Positions 13,842 to 13,853 of a stretch of 13,853 bases of DNA are shown here, in pieces. The number at the start of each line of letters is the position of its first letter. Position 1 is the stretch's first letter. The stretch spans positions 1 to 13,853 of the forward strand of contig JALOBX010000011.1 of the NCBI GenBank assembly GCA_023228065.1. The letters run 5' to 3'. The position numbers were made by a program, and so were the translations under genes. The notes beneath the pieces are model-generated. The model made no database searches, had not been told where the DNA came from, and was given only the letters and a program-made list of their open reading frames with translations. This stretch comes from Candidatus Pacearchaeota archaeon (lineage in GTDB: Archaea > Nanoarchaeota > Nanoarchaeia > Pacearchaeales > GW2011-AR1).

Positions 13842-13847
13842 AGATTA
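13842..13847 (-). promoter_or_regulatory. Possible -10 box of the ABC operon, leaderless type
   Basis: TAATCT on the minus strand is followed by 7 nt (TTTTCAG) and the ATG at 13834. The window ends too soon to see a -35. The spacing is the same as at csaA, the yvcK-like gene, def and dus. Confidence 0.45.
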
Positions 13848-13853
13848 ATCTCT

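Noticed and set aside
1..13853. CRISPR array or insertion sequence
   Set aside because: No regularly spaced repeats, transposase or paired terminal repeats were seen anywhere in the window.

Overview
The window looks like a chromosome fragment from a small-genome, AT-rich bacterium, most likely a member of the Candidate Phyla Radiation (Patescibacteria, Parcubacteria-like). The reasons are: a DnaX with no zinc-binding module and no tau-type extension; a compact Fmt and a deformylase with an altered first motif; overlapping genes; and many genes with no Shine-Dalgarno (SD) sequence, where a -10 box sits directly before the ATG. TGA is used as a stop, so the recoded Gracilibacteria/SR1 code does not apply. 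This placement is inferred from the proteins; no 16S gene is present.

Layout. 1-1834 (minus): a cut-off DUF3850/ASCH-like gene, a NIF3/YqfO-insert-like protein, a YvcK/CofD-like protein and a CsaA-like tRNA-binding protein. 1856-5822 (minus): an accessory-looking, AT-rich block with an alpha/beta hydrolase, a DUF559-type PD-(D/E)XK nuclease, and a 948-residue protein joining an Mrr-like nuclease domain to a STAND/NACHT-like NTPase, a likely anti-phage effector. The block ends at the 3' end of a tRNA-Gln gene. 5971-7008: dnaX. 7009-7902: a protein-free region that carries its own strong promoter, many stable hairpins and a strong terminator on the minus strand; I read it as a structured RNA of about 780 nt, with a 17-codon ORF near its 5' end. 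7903-8904 (minus): a tRNA-dihydrouridine synthase, divergent from def and fmt (plus, 8970-10374). 10385-10506: two hairpins acting as convergent terminators. 10525-10926 (minus): an unknown small membrane protein with a full promoter, a 5' stem-loop and an SD. 11035-11403: a short ribosome hibernation factor. 11525-13834 (minus): a DUF167 protein and a MacB-type ABC permease and ATPase.

How the genes fit together: def and fmt handle the formyl group at the start of translation; dus, csaA, tRNA-Gln and hpf also belong to translation; the ABC pair is a membrane export or lipoprotein-type transporter. The two most interesting items are the unexplained RNA before dnaX, which carries two long matches to the complement of the canonical 16S rRNA 3' end, and the Mrr-STAND nuclease beside the tRNA. 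A third theme is the repeated leaderless promoter layout at six genes, against which the few SD-bearing ORFs stand out.
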